Shown here one piece after another: positions 41,829 to 49,782 of a stretch of DNA of 64,000 bases; position 1 is the first letter of the stretch, and every line of letters begins with the position of its first letter. Below the pieces are notes generated by a model. That model saw only the letters and a list, made by a program, of their open reading frames with translations, searched no databases and was not told the DNA's origin. Location of the stretch: positions 2,296,501-2,360,500 of the forward strand of contig NZ_CP107970.1 of the NCBI RefSeq assembly GCF_036090055.1, in the 5' to 3' direction. The DNA comes from Nocardioides sp. NBC_00368 (lineage in GTDB: Bacteria > Actinomycetota > Actinomycetes > Propionibacteriales > Nocardioidaceae). The translations under genes were made by a program, and so were the position numbers.

Positions 41829-42005
41829 GCGCCGAATCGGCGCTAATGTCTCAACTCGAAGCGCCGAGTCGGCGCTCATGTCTCACGAACTGGCGCCGAG
41901 TCGGCGCGTATTCCCGGGGCAGACGCGCCGACTCGACTCGCACGCCCGGGACAAACGCGCCGAGTCGACGCATCTGTGCGGGACAGATGCGCCGACTCGG
42001 CAGGG
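41829..42005. repeat. Array of six palindromic cores at an exact 32-bp period
   Basis: The core GCGCCGANTCGGCGC (with small changes in copies 4-6) starts at 41829, 41861, 41893, 41925, 41957 and 41989: always 32 bases apart. Copies 1-3 are perfect or near-perfect palindromes (A or G at the centre). Copy 4 (GCGCCGACTCGACTC), copy 5 (GCGCCGAGTCGACGC) and copy 6 (GCGCCGACTCGGCAG) are altered. The 17-base spacers differ, but copies 1-2 share ATGTCTCA and copies 4-5 share CGGGACA. It fills the infB-rbfA gap and ends 8 bases before the infB stop. Confidence 0.93.
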
Positions 42006-42013
42006 GTTGGGGA

Positions 42014-44911
42014 TCAGCCCCGGGGAATCTCCACCATCTCGAAGGCTTCGATGATGTCGCCTTCCTTGATGTCCTGGAAGTTCTTCAGGACCAGACCGCA
42101 CTCGAAGCCCTCGCGGACCTCGGAGGCGTCGTCCTTCTCACGGCGCAGCGAGGCGAGGTCGAGGTTGTCGGCCGCCACGGCGCCGTCGCGCAGCACGCGC
42201 ACCTTGGCGTTGCGGCGGATGAGGCCCTCGGTGACCATACAACCGGCGATGTTTCCGGCCTTCGACGAGCGGAAGATCGCACGGATCTCCGCCTTGCCGA
42301 GGACCTTCTCCTCGTACTCCGGCTTGAGCATGCCCTTGAGGGCCGCCTCGATCTCCTCGATCGCCTGGTAGATGACCGAGTAGTAGCGGATCTCGACACC
42401 CTCGCGGTCGGCCATCTCGGTCGCCTTGCCCTGCGGGCGGACGTTGAAGCCGATGATGATCGCGTCGGAGGCAGCAGCCAGGTCGACGTTGGTCTCGGTG
42501 ATCGCACCGACACCGCGGTCGATGACCCGGATGGAGACCTCGTCGCCACCCACGTCGATCTTGGCCAGTGCGTCCTCGAGCGCCTCGACCGAACCGGACA
42601 CGTCGCCCTTGAGGATGAGGTTGAGCTCCTGGCTCTCGCCCTTCTCCATGGAGGCCATGAAGTCCTCCAGCGTGCGGCGTACGCGGCGCTTGGCCTGCTG
42701 CGCGGCACGCTCGCGTGCCTCGCGCTTCTCGGCGATCTGGCGAGCCATCCGGTCGTCCTCGACGACCAGGAAGCTCTGACCCGCACCCGGCACCGCCGAG
42801 AGACCCAGGACCATCGCCGGACGCGACGGGGTCGCCTCGGTGATCTCGTGGCCGTACTCGTCGATCATCGCGCGGACACGGCCGTGGGCCGGACCGGCGA
42901 CGATGGACTCACCCACACGCAGCGTGCCGCGCTGGACCAGGATGGTCGCGACCGGGCCGCGACCGCGGTCGAGGTGAGCCTCGATCACGATGCCCTGCGC
43001 GTCCTGGCTGGCGTTGGCCTGCAGGTCGAGCGAGGCGTCGGCGGTCAGCACGACGGCCTCGAGAAGGCCATCGATGTTGATCCGCGACTTCGCCGAGATC
43101 TCGACGAACATGGTGTCGCCGCCGTACTCCTCGGGGATGAGGCCGTACTCGGTCAGCTGGCCACGGACCTTGGTCGGGTCCGCCTCCGGCTTGTCGATCT
43201 TGTTGATCGCGACCACGATCGGGACGCCGGCCGCCTTGGCGTGGTTGAGCGCCTCGATGGTCTGCGGCATCACACCGTCATCGGCCGCGACCACGAGGAT
43301 CGCGAGGTCCGAGGACTGCGAACCACGGGCACGCATGGCGGTGAACGCCTCGTGACCCGGGGTGTCGATGAAGGTGATCTTGCGCTCGTCGCCGTCCACC
43401 TCGGTCGAGACCTGGTAGGCACCGATGTGCTGGGTGATGCCACCGGCCTCGCCCTCGATGACGTTGGCGTCACGGATGGCGTCGAGCAGCTTGGTCTTAC
43501 CGTGGTCGACGTGACCCATGACGGTGACGACCGGCGGTCGGACCGTCCAGTCGGACTCGTCGCCCTCGTCGCCGAGCTCGATGTCGAAGGACTCCAGCAG
43601 CTCGCGGTCCTCGTCCTCGGGGGAGACGACCTGGACGACGTAGTTGAGCTCCTCACCGAGCAGCTCGAGGGTCTCGTCGTTGACGGACTCGGTCGCGGTG
43701 ACCATCTCACCGAGGCCGAACAGCATCTGCACCAGCTGGGCCGGGTCGACGTTGATCTTCTCGGCGAAGTCGGTCAGGCTCGCGCCGCGAGCCAGGCGAA
43801 CGGTCTCACCGTTGCCCTTGCGTACGCGGATGCCACCGATCGTCGGGGCCTCCATGGCCTCGAACTCCTGGCGACGCGCCCGCTTCGACTTCCGGCCGCG
43901 ACGCGAGGGACCACCCGGGCGACCGAAGGCACCCTGGGTCGTTCCGCGACCGCCGGGACGACCGGCACCGGGGCGACCGCCACCGGGACCGCCGCCGAAG
44001 CCGCCGCCACCGGGACGACCGGCACCGCCGCCGCCACCGGGACGCCCACCGGCGCCCGGACGACCGCCGCCACCGGGACGACCCGGGGCACCGGCACGAC
44101 CACCGGGGCCGCCACCGGGACGGGCACCGAACGCAGCCGGGGACTTCGGCATCATCGCCGGGTTGGGACGCGGCATGCCGGGACGGCCGCCGCCGGCCTG
44201 GCCACCCTCACGGGCAGCCGCGGGACGCGGCGGACGCTGGTCGCCACCGGCCGGGGCACCGCCCTGGCCGCCGCCCTGGCCCCCACCCTGGCCGCCGGGA
44301 CGCGGACGCCCCATGCCCTGGTTGGAGGAGAACGGGTTGTTGCCCGGGCGCGGAGCGCCGGGCTTGCCGACCGGACGCGGTCCGGGACGACCGGCACCGG
44401 CGCCACCGGTACCACCCGCGCCACCGCGGGCCGCGGGGGCCTGCGGACGAGCGCCGGGCTTCGGGGCACCGGGCTTGGGCGCACCCGGCTTCGGGCTGGG
44501 CTTGGCCGCGGCCGGAGCCGATGCCGACGCCGCGGGGGCGACCGGCGCAGCCTCGGCCTTCTTGGCCGGGGGCTTCGGGCCGGGCTTCGGCGCGGCCGGC
44601 TTGGACGCCGCAGGCGCCTCGGCAGGCTTCTCGGGCGCCGTGTCGGCAGCCTTCTTGGGGGCTGCAGGCTTGGGCGCAGCCGGCTTGGGGCCGGGCTTGG
44701 GGGCGGGCTTCTCGTCGGTGGACGCAGAACCACCCTTGCCGCCGGCCTTCAGGCCGGGGCCGATCTCCTTGCGGAAACGCATCTCCGCAGGCAGCTCGAC
44801 GGTCGAGCTCGCCGACTTGACGAACTCACCCATCTCCTTGAACTTCTCGAGAACGAACTTGCTCTCGACTCCGAACTCTTTGGCGAGTTCGTGGACTCGG
44901 GTCTTAGCCAC
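42014..44911 (-). CDS. infB: Translation initiation factor IF-2
   Basis: GTPase that brings initiator tRNA to the ribosome. The 965-residue protein has the IF2 N-terminal domain (AKTRVHELAKEFGV), a long Pro/Ala/Gly-rich linker with PGG and GRPGG repeats (about 60-340), then the GTPase (GHVDHGKT, DTPGHEAF, NKIDKPEAD) and the C-terminal initiator-tRNA domains. GTG at 44911 is preceded by AAGGAG at the right distance; the frame continues upstream without conserved sequence. The linker is typical of actinobacteria. Confidence 0.96.
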   Translation of the reverse strand: MAKTRVHELAKEFGVESKFVLEKFKEMGEFVKSASSTVELPAEMRFRKEIGPGLKAGGKGGSASTDEKPAPKPGPKPAAPKPAAPKKAADTAPEKPAEAPAASKPAAPKPGPKPPAKKAEAAPVAPAASASAPAAAKPSPKPGAPKPGAPKPGARPQAPAARGGAGGTGGAGAGRPGPRPVGKPGAPRPGNNPFSSNQGMGRPRPGGQGGGQGGGQGGAPAGGDQRPPRPAAAREGGQAGGGRPGMPRPNPAMMPKSPAAFGARPGGGPGGRAGAPGRPGGGGRPGAGGRPGGGGGAGRPGGGGFGGGPGGGRPGAGRPGGRGTTQGAFGRPGGPSRRGRKSKRARRQEFEAMEAPTIGGIRVRKGNGETVRLARGASLTDFAEKINVDPAQLVQMLFGLGEMVTATESVNDETLELLGEELNYVVQVVSPEDEDRELLESFDIELGDEGDESDWTVRPPVVTVMGHVDHGKTKLLDAIRDANVIEGEAGGITQHIGAYQVSTEVDGDERKITFIDTPGHEAFTAMRARGSQSSDLAILVVAADDGVMPQTIEALNHAKAAGVPIVVAINKIDKPEADPTKVRGQLTEYGLIPEEYGGDTMFVEISAKSRINIDGLLEAVVLTADASLDLQANASQDAQGIVIEAHLDRGRGPVATILVQRGTLRVGESIVAGPAHGRVRAMIDEYGHEITEATPSRPAMVLGLSAVPGAGQSFLVVEDDRMARQIAEKREARERAAQQAKRRVRRTLEDFMASMEKGESQELNLILKGDVSGSVEALEDALAKIDVGGDEVSIRVIDRGVGAITETNVDLAAASDAIIIGFNVRPQGKATEMADREGVEIRYYSVIYQAIEEIEAALKGMLKPEYEEKVLGKAEIRAIFRSSKAGNIAGCMVTEGLIRRNAKVRVLRDGAVAADNLDLASLRREKDDASEVREGFECGLVLKNFQDIKEGDIIEAFEMVEIPRG

Positions 44912-45003
44912 GTTTCTCCTTCTGGCCACAGACCCAAATCCGGGTGAAACTGTGACCACTAGTGGATGTAGAACACGCTCATCGCGAAGTACTCATCGAG
45001 TGC

Positions 45004-45366
45004 TCATGAGCTTTTGCTCCAATTCCTGGTCAGTTGACCGTCGGCGACGGTCGTGGATGTCTGGCGCGTGTCGAGGTAGTCCTCCACCGGTGCGCTGGAA
45101 AGCCCGCCCTCGGCCCCCTTACCTTTCGGGAACAGGGCCCGGGTGAACGCCTTCCGGCGCACCGCGAGTTCGTAGCACTCACGCGTGGGGTGCAGATGCG
45201 CCCCTCGCCCGGGTGCGGTGGCTGTCGGATCGGGCACCACGGCCGGCTGGCCGTTGCGGTCCGAGCCGGCGGTCACCCGCAACAACTCGCGCTTGGCGGC
45301 CCGCTTCCGGCAACCCACGCACGTACGGACAGGTCCGTGCTGCGTAGTTTCTTCGAGGCGTGCCAC
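45004..45366 (-). CDS. ylxR: YlxR-family (DUF448) protein
   Basis: 120-residue RNA-binding-type protein that accompanies nusA-infB in most bacteria. It has CVGCRKRAAKRELLRV and GRGAHLHPTRECYELAVRR (cited in part), with the Cys and Arg/His cluster of the family. Start is GTG at 45366, with AAGGA three to four bases upstream. It is separated from nusA by a hydrolase gene not present in the usual order. Function in the cell is not settled. Confidence 0.9.
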   Translation of the reverse strand: MARLEETTQHGPVRTCVGCRKRAAKRELLRVTAGSDRNGQPAVVPDPTATAPGRGAHLHPTRECYELAVRRKAFTRALFPKGKGAEGGLSSAPVEDYLDTRQTSTTVADGQLTRNWSKSS

Positions 45367-45470
45367 CGATCCTTAACACTACCGCTTCGGGGGTTCGGTA
45401 GACGAAACCGGGGCACAGGTCGTTCTTATTCCGTGACCCGCGCTCACCGGCCGGTCGGGGCAGATCGGTG

Positions 45471-46304
45471 TCAGAGGACCGCGGCGATCTCCGGCCAGGC
45501 CAGCAGACCGAGCTCGCGGTCGGCCCGCTCCGACCCGACCCAGGCGAGCCTCTGGCTCGGCGGAAGCACCGGCTCCCCCGGCAGCACGACCCGGTGACCC
45601 GCCTCTGGATGGGTGACCACGATCGTCTCCAGGTCGTGGGCCGTACGTCGCCGCCGGACCGCCTCGGCGAAGAGCACCGAGGGCCACAGCGCGTCGTCTC
45701 CCCCGGCGACCAGGACGACCTCACCGGCGATGCGCTCGACCGGGATGGTCGCGGCGGGGACACGGTCGGCGTACTTCTCCAGGGCGGAGAGGTAGACCTC
45801 GCAGAACGACGGGAGCTCCCCATCCGCCTCCTTGACCGCATCCTCGATCGCCTCGTCGTCGAAGGGCACGAACGGCACCTGCTCGCCACGCAGCGTCCAC
45901 GAGGACCGCTGGGGCCGCTCGTCGCTGAGACCGGCCCAGGAGACGTACGTCGGGGAGATCGCGACGACGGCGTCGATCTCGGGGTGCAGCGTGCCGAGCA
46001 GCAGCGCGGCCTGGGCACCCCAGGAGGTCCCGAGCACCACCAGCCGCTCGTAGCGGGAGTGGAGGTCGGTGAGGACGTCGTCGAACGTCTCCAGCGGCAC
46101 CAGCCGGGCCTCTCCCGGCTGGCCGGGGCCACGGAAGTAGCGGATCGACGCCGCGGCGACCCCGTGGGAGGCGAGCATCCGGCACCGGTCGGTCTCGATC
46201 CGTCCTGAGGACCCCGAGAGGACGAGTACGCCGGTGCCGGCCCCCTCCGGCTCCAGCAGGACGCCCTCGGGGCCGGTCAGAGTGGTCTCACGCACGCTGG
46301 ACAT
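45471..46304 (-). CDS. Alpha/beta hydrolase, BAAT-like acyl-CoA thioesterase type
   Basis: 277-residue soluble alpha/beta hydrolase. Nucleophile elbow GTSWGA with S94 (the BAAT family often has Cys here), acid GGDDALWPS and His in AGHRVVL near the C-terminus form the likely triad. The segment ASIRYFRGPGQP is characteristic of the BAAT C-terminal family. ATG at 46304 is taken; another start lies two codons before it. It stands between nusA and ylxR, on the same strand, so it may be co-transcribed. The physiological substrate is unknown. Confidence 0.8.
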   Translation of the reverse strand: MSSVRETTLTGPEGVLLEPEGAGTGVLVLSGSSGRIETDRCRMLASHGVAAASIRYFRGPGQPGEARLVPLETFDDVLTDLHSRYERLVVLGTSWGAQAALLLGTLHPEIDAVVAISPTYVSWAGLSDERPQRSSWTLRGEQVPFVPFDDEAIEDAVKEADGELPSFCEVYLSALEKYADRVPAATIPVERIAGEVVLVAGGDDALWPSVLFAEAVRRRRTAHDLETIVVTHPEAGHRVVLPGEPVLPPSQRLAWVGSERADRELGLLAWPEIAAVL

Positions 46305-46329
46305 GCGCACAGGCTAGCGTCGCGCCGGC

Positions 46330-47307
46330 TCAGGCGACCGGGGTCTCCTCGTCGGAGCGGATGTCGATGCGCCAGCCGGTCAAGCGCGCGGCGAGGCGGG
46401 CGTTCTGGCCCTCCTTGCCGATCGCCAGCGAGAGCTGGTAGTCGGGCACGACGACGCGGGCCGACTTGGTCACCTCGTCGATGATCTCGACCGAGGAGAC
46501 GCGGGCGGGCGACAGAGCGGAGGCGACGAGCACCTTCGGGTCCTCGGACCAGTCGACGATGTCGATCTTCTCGCCCTGCAGCTCGGACATGACCTGGCGG
46601 ACCCGCTGGCCCATGGGACCGATGCAGGCACCCTTGGCGTTGACGCCGGGGACGGTCGACTTGACCGCGATCTTGGTGCGGTGGCCCGCCTCGCGAGCGA
46701 TCGCGGCGATCTCCACGGTGCCGTCGGCGATCTCGGGCACCTCGAAGGAGAAGAGCTTCTTCACGAGGTTGGGGTGGGAGCGCGAGAGCGTGATCTGCGG
46801 GCCGCGCATGCCCTTCCGCACGCTCACGACCAGGGCCTTGATCCGGGTGCCGTGGCCGTAGTCCTCGCCCGGCACACGCTCGGAGAGCGGGATGACACCC
46901 TCGAGCCGGCCCAGGTCGACGAGCACGTCGTCGGGGTTGCGGCCCTGCTGGATGACGCCGGAGAGGATGTCGCCCTCCTTGCCGGAGAACTCACCGAACT
47001 TCACGTCGTCCTCGGCGTCGCGCAGCCGCTGCAGCACGATCTGCTTGGCCGTGGTGGCCGCGATCCGGCCGAAGCCCTCGGGCGTGTCGTCGTACTCCCC
47101 GATGACGTTGCCCTGGTCATCGACCTCGGAGGCCAGCACGCGGACGTGACCGGTCTTGCGGTCCAGGTCGACCCGCGCCTTGGTCTGGGCGCCCTCGGTC
47201 TTGTGGTAGGCCGTCAGCAGCCCCTGCTCGATCGCCTCGACGAGCACATCGAGCGAGATCTCACGCTCCCGCTCCAGCATCCGCAGGATGCTCATATCGA
47301 TGTCCAT
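46330..47307 (-). CDS. nusA: Transcription termination/antitermination factor NusA
   Basis: RNA polymerase-associated factor for pausing, termination and antitermination. The 325-residue protein has the N-terminal RNAP-binding domain, an S1 domain and two KH domains (GACIGPMGQRVRQV and LAIGKEGQNARLAARL). It lacks the C-terminal acidic repeats of the enterobacterial protein, as usual in actinobacteria. It follows rimP with a 3-base gap. Confidence 0.95.
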   Translation of the reverse strand: MDIDMSILRMLEREREISLDVLVEAIEQGLLTAYHKTEGAQTKARVDLDRKTGHVRVLASEVDDQGNVIGEYDDTPEGFGRIAATTAKQIVLQRLRDAEDDVKFGEFSGKEGDILSGVIQQGRNPDDVLVDLGRLEGVIPLSERVPGEDYGHGTRIKALVVSVRKGMRGPQITLSRSHPNLVKKLFSFEVPEIADGTVEIAAIAREAGHRTKIAVKSTVPGVNAKGACIGPMGQRVRQVMSELQGEKIDIVDWSEDPKVLVASALSPARVSSVEIIDEVTKSARVVVPDYQLSLAIGKEGQNARLAARLTGWRIDIRSDEETPVA

Positions 47308-47310
47308 GGC

Positions 47311-47793
47311 CTACTCCCCCTCGTCGATCCGCTTGAACTCGATCTGCACAAGCGCCTTCTTCACGTCCGCGTACGCCACCTCACGGCGCTTCCCGCTCAC
47401 CTCGAGGCTCACCCGCTCCTCGTCGGACTCCTTGACGCGTCCGGTGAACGCGGAGCCGTCGATGGCGGTGACCTTGACCAGGCGACCCTTGTTGCGGCGC
47501 CAGTGGCGCGGCAGGGTCAGCGGCCGGTCGACACCGGGAGAGGTCACCTCGAGGGTGTAGGGCTGCTCGCCCATGACGTCGGACTCGTCGAGGACCCGGT
47601 TGACCTCACGGGTCGCCTCGGTGACCTCCTCATGGGTGATCCCGCCATCCTTGTCGACGGCGATCCGCAGGATCCGGCGCTTGCCGGCCGGCGTGATCTC
47701 CACGGCCTCGATGTCGAGACCCAGGGCCAGAAGCGGGTCGGCGAGGGCCTTCTCGATGGCACTCGCGATCGCGTCCTTCCGCTCAGCACTCAA
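47311..47793 (-). CDS. rimP: Ribosome maturation factor RimP
   Basis: 160-residue 30S assembly factor with the N-terminal domain (VEITPAGKRRILRIAVDKDGG, cited in part) and C-terminal SH3-like domain (YTLEVTSPGVDRPL). TTG at 47793 is chosen because GGGGGAG lies six bases upstream; an ATG at 47811 has AACAGG directly beside it, too close to work well. It heads the nusA-ylxR-infB-rbfA-truB run. TATGGT (47868-47873, minus strand) may be its -10 box. Confidence 0.92.
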   Translation of the reverse strand: MSAERKDAIASAIEKALADPLLALGLDIEAVEITPAGKRRILRIAVDKDGGITHEEVTEATREVNRVLDESDVMGEQPYTLEVTSPGVDRPLTLPRHWRRNKGRLVKVTAIDGSAFTGRVKESDEERVSLEVSGKRREVAYADVKKALVQIEFKRIDEGE

Positions 47794-47949
47794 CGCGATC
47801 TCCCCCTGCATCCTGTTGTCCGGTCCTGTTGTGTGTGCGCCTCCGAGCACGCGGCGCCTCTGGTGACACCATACCTGTACGCCTCGGGTGTCTCGAACGC
47901 CGCGCGGCTGTGTTGGAAAGCCGCTGACGCGGCTCCCGCCGGGTGTCGT

Positions 47950-47955
47950 TAGGGT
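47950..47955 (+). promoter_or_regulatory. -10 box, leaderless promoter of the lipoprotein gene at 47963
   Basis: TAGGGT, 7 bases before the GTG at 47963, identical to the layout before adoK and dapB. It fixes the start codon. Confidence 0.55.
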
Positions 47956-47962
47956 TCCTCAC

Positions 47963-48400
47963 GTGACCAGCGCACGTGCCTCCCGGATGCTCTCTCGGCG
48001 CACCGCCGTGGGTGCTGCCGTGGTCGCTCCGCTGGCCGCCTCGGCGTGTTCGGCCTCGGAGACGCTGGATCATGTCAAAGCCCCTCCACCCAGCACTCCC
48101 CCGGCCCCCGCCAACCCCGACCAGAGTGTGATCGACGCCACGGTCGCGGAGATCCTCGGCGCCGACGACGGAGCGCCCTCGGCGTTCGCCGAGCTGCATC
48201 GGGTGCACATCGAGGCACTGGCTCCGACCAAGGGCGTGGCCGCCGCTCCGGCGAGCGGGCGCTGGCAGGACCGCCAGGTCGCCCTGGTCACGACGCTCAC
48301 CGCCGCTGCCGGGCGTGCGGCGGACCCGCGGCTGATCACGCTGCTCGCCTCGGCTGCCGCCGGCCAGCAGCAGCTCCTGCACGGACGGGGGCTCGCATGA
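47963..48400 (+). CDS. Lipoprotein-like exported protein (Rv2843-like position)
   Basis: 145-residue exported protein: basic start (RMLSRRTAVGAAVV), hydrophobic segment and a lipobox-like SAC with the following Ser/Ala; helical remainder (AAAGRAADPRLITLLASAAAG). An RR pair before the hydrophobic region could make it a Tat substrate. Its place, divergent from rimP and followed by a ferritin-like gene, matches M. tuberculosis Rv2843-Rv2844. Function is unknown. Confidence 0.75.
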   Translation: MTSARASRMLSRRTAVGAAVVAPLAASACSASETLDHVKAPPPSTPPAPANPDQSVIDATVAEILGADDGAPSAFAELHRVHIEALAPTKGVAAAPASGRWQDRQVALVTTLTAAAGRAADPRLITLLASAAAGQQQLLHGRGLA

Positions 48401-48828
48401 CGACCGCCGACACCGCCTCGACCGAGGCCGTCCAGGCGGCGCTCGCGGTCGAGCACGCCGCGATCTACGTCCTCGGTGCGCTCGGCGGGCTCACCTCCGC
48501 CTCCTCCGCACCGGACCTGGCGCGAGCGCTGACCGACGCCTACGACGACCACGTGAACGCCCGGGAGGCGCTGGCCGCGCGCGTGGTGGCCGCCGGGATC
48601 GAACCGGTCGCACCCTCGGCCGTCTACGACCTGCCCGGCCGGATCGGCACGGAGGCCCGCATCGGCGCTGCGGCCCTGCGCCTGGAGAAGGACACCACCG
48701 CGACCTATCTGTCGCTGGTACCGAAGGCGACCGGCACCGACCGGAACCTGCTCATCCAGCTGCTGTGCCGGGCGGCCGCGCGCCAGCTCGACCTCGGTGC
48801 CGAGCCGGCCGCGTTCCCGGGGACCTGA
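48397..48828 (+). CDS. DUF4439 ferritin-like protein
   Basis: 143-residue all-helical protein. The ferritin-like core is seen in AALAVEHAAIYVLGALGG (cited in part) and YDDHVNAREALAARV, which hold the Glu/His pattern of carboxylate-bridged proteins; full metal ligation is not certain. The ATG overlaps the lipoprotein stop by ATGA, so they are co-translated. A strong hairpin follows. No known function. Confidence 0.8.
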   Translation: MTTADTASTEAVQAALAVEHAAIYVLGALGGLTSASSAPDLARALTDAYDDHVNAREALAARVVAAGIEPVAPSAVYDLPGRIGTEARIGAAALRLEKDTTATYLSLVPKATGTDRNLLIQLLCRAAARQLDLGAEPAAFPGT

Positions 48829-48853
48829 GCCGGTCAGGTCCCAAAAAGCCGAG

Positions 48854-48921
48854 TGGCCCGCGAACCGTCCGGCGCGGGAGACTCCCGAGATGTCTCCCGA
48901 GACCGGGCGGCTCGCGGGCCA
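48854..48921. terminator. Three-tier hairpin between convergent genes
   Basis: Outer arms TGGCCCGCGA/TCGCGGGCCA (48854-48863, 48912-48921), middle arms CCGTCCGG/CCGGGCGG with one G-T pair, and inner arms CGGGAGAC/GTCTCCCG (48875-48882, 48892-48899). It follows the ferritin-like gene and faces the HAD gene. Confidence 0.75.
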
Positions 48922-48972
48922 GGTTTTGGCCTGGACACGAGGCCTGAGAAGTCGCCTTTGGCGGAACCTCTC

Positions 48973-49040
48973 TTGCAGAAGTATGCAATCCCCGCTCAGA
49001 GCGGCCCAGACCCGCAAAATCGCATTGCAAGAACTTGCAA
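48973..49040. promoter_or_regulatory. Two 16-bp TTGCA...TGCAA palindromes in a gene-free stretch
   Basis: TTGCA-GAAGTA-TGCAA (48973-48988) and TTGCAAG-AA-CTTGCAA (49025-49040). They resemble LacI-family sugar-repressor operators (MalR type) but no sugar gene is next to them. The stretch 48922-49051 has no other recognisable content. Confidence 0.4.
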
Positions 49041-49051
49041 CTTTTCTGGCG

Positions 49052-49756
49052 TCATTCCCAGGAGCGGACGATGTGGTGTATGTCGCTCAATCGCTCGGCG
49101 ACGGCGTCCGGGAGGCCCTCGCTGTGGCCCACCTGGCTGCTCGGGATGTTGCTGTGCGGGATGTGGATCGCCCGCAGACCAGCCTTCTGAGCACCGTACA
49201 CATCATCGAAGAGCCTGTCCCCCACGTAGACGCATCGAGATGGATCCGAGACCTTCACCGCGTCCATCGCCGCGTGGAACGCCTCCTCGGCCGGCTTCGT
49301 CCAGGGGACCTCGGAGGTGTAGACGTCACCGTCGAGCAGGTCGAGCACCCCGTCGCGCTCGAAGAACCCTCGGTGCCACGCGCGCGGCCAGATCGTGTTG
49401 GACAGCACCCCGACACGTACGCCGTCGGCGCGGAGCGCCTCCCACAGCGGCTCGACCTCGGGGTCGGTCAGCGTGTGCGGCTCCCAGAACTCGTAGTAGG
49501 CGTCGAGCAGCTCCGGGTCGTGCTCGAGACCGGCCTCGTCGAAGAGGTCGCCGATCGCCGAGCTCTGCTGATGGTCGCGGCTCCGGGCCCAGATCGTCTC
49601 GCCGGCCTGGTGGAGCCTGGTCGCATTGACCGGGTGATCGTCGTCGCAGGCACCGCTCACCGCCTGAGCGAGCGCCAGCGACTCGGCGTGGAAGTCGATG
49701 TCGTGCCACTTCGTCAGCGTGCCGCCCCAGTCGAAGATCACCGCGTCGATCGCCAT
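49052..49756 (-). CDS. HAD-superfamily hydrolase
   Basis: 234-residue phosphatase-like protein. Motif I is FDWGGTLT: nucleophile Asp is present, but the second Asp is replaced by Gly (a known variant). Motif II is VLSNT, motif III K in WTKPAE, and motif IV VGDRLFDDVYGA. The helical cap is inserted after motif I. ATG at 49756 is preceded seven bases upstream by TAGGGT. Substrate is not known; the family covers small phosphorylated metabolites. Confidence 0.85.
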   Translation of the reverse strand: MAIDAVIFDWGGTLTKWHDIDFHAESLALAQAVSGACDDDHPVNATRLHQAGETIWARSRDHQQSSAIGDLFDEAGLEHDPELLDAYYEFWEPHTLTDPEVEPLWEALRADGVRVGVLSNTIWPRAWHRGFFERDGVLDLLDGDVYTSEVPWTKPAEEAFHAAMDAVKVSDPSRCVYVGDRLFDDVYGAQKAGLRAIHIPHSNIPSSQVGHSEGLPDAVAERLSDIHHIVRSWE

Positions 49757-49763
49757 GGCCACG

Positions 49764-49769
49764 ACCCTA
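49764..49769 (-). promoter_or_regulatory. -10 box, leaderless promoter of the HAD gene
   Basis: TAGGGT on the minus strand, 7 bases before the ATG at 49756. It is placed just downstream of the CoA-transferase stop. Confidence 0.55.
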
Positions 49770-49782
49770 CCGACGCCCCGAC

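Noticed and set aside
41829..42005. CRISPR array
   Set aside because: Period is regular, but the repeat is a 15-bp palindrome with 17-base related spacers, cores decay, and no cas gene is present.
41495..44947. A very long plus-strand frame opposite infB
   Set aside because: Its composition (Gly/Thr/Arg runs) mirrors the infB linker; it is antisense to a certain gene and has no family sequence.
48973..49040. Promoter of a sugar operon
   Set aside because: No sugar transport or hydrolase gene lies on either side; only the operator-like sequence is present.
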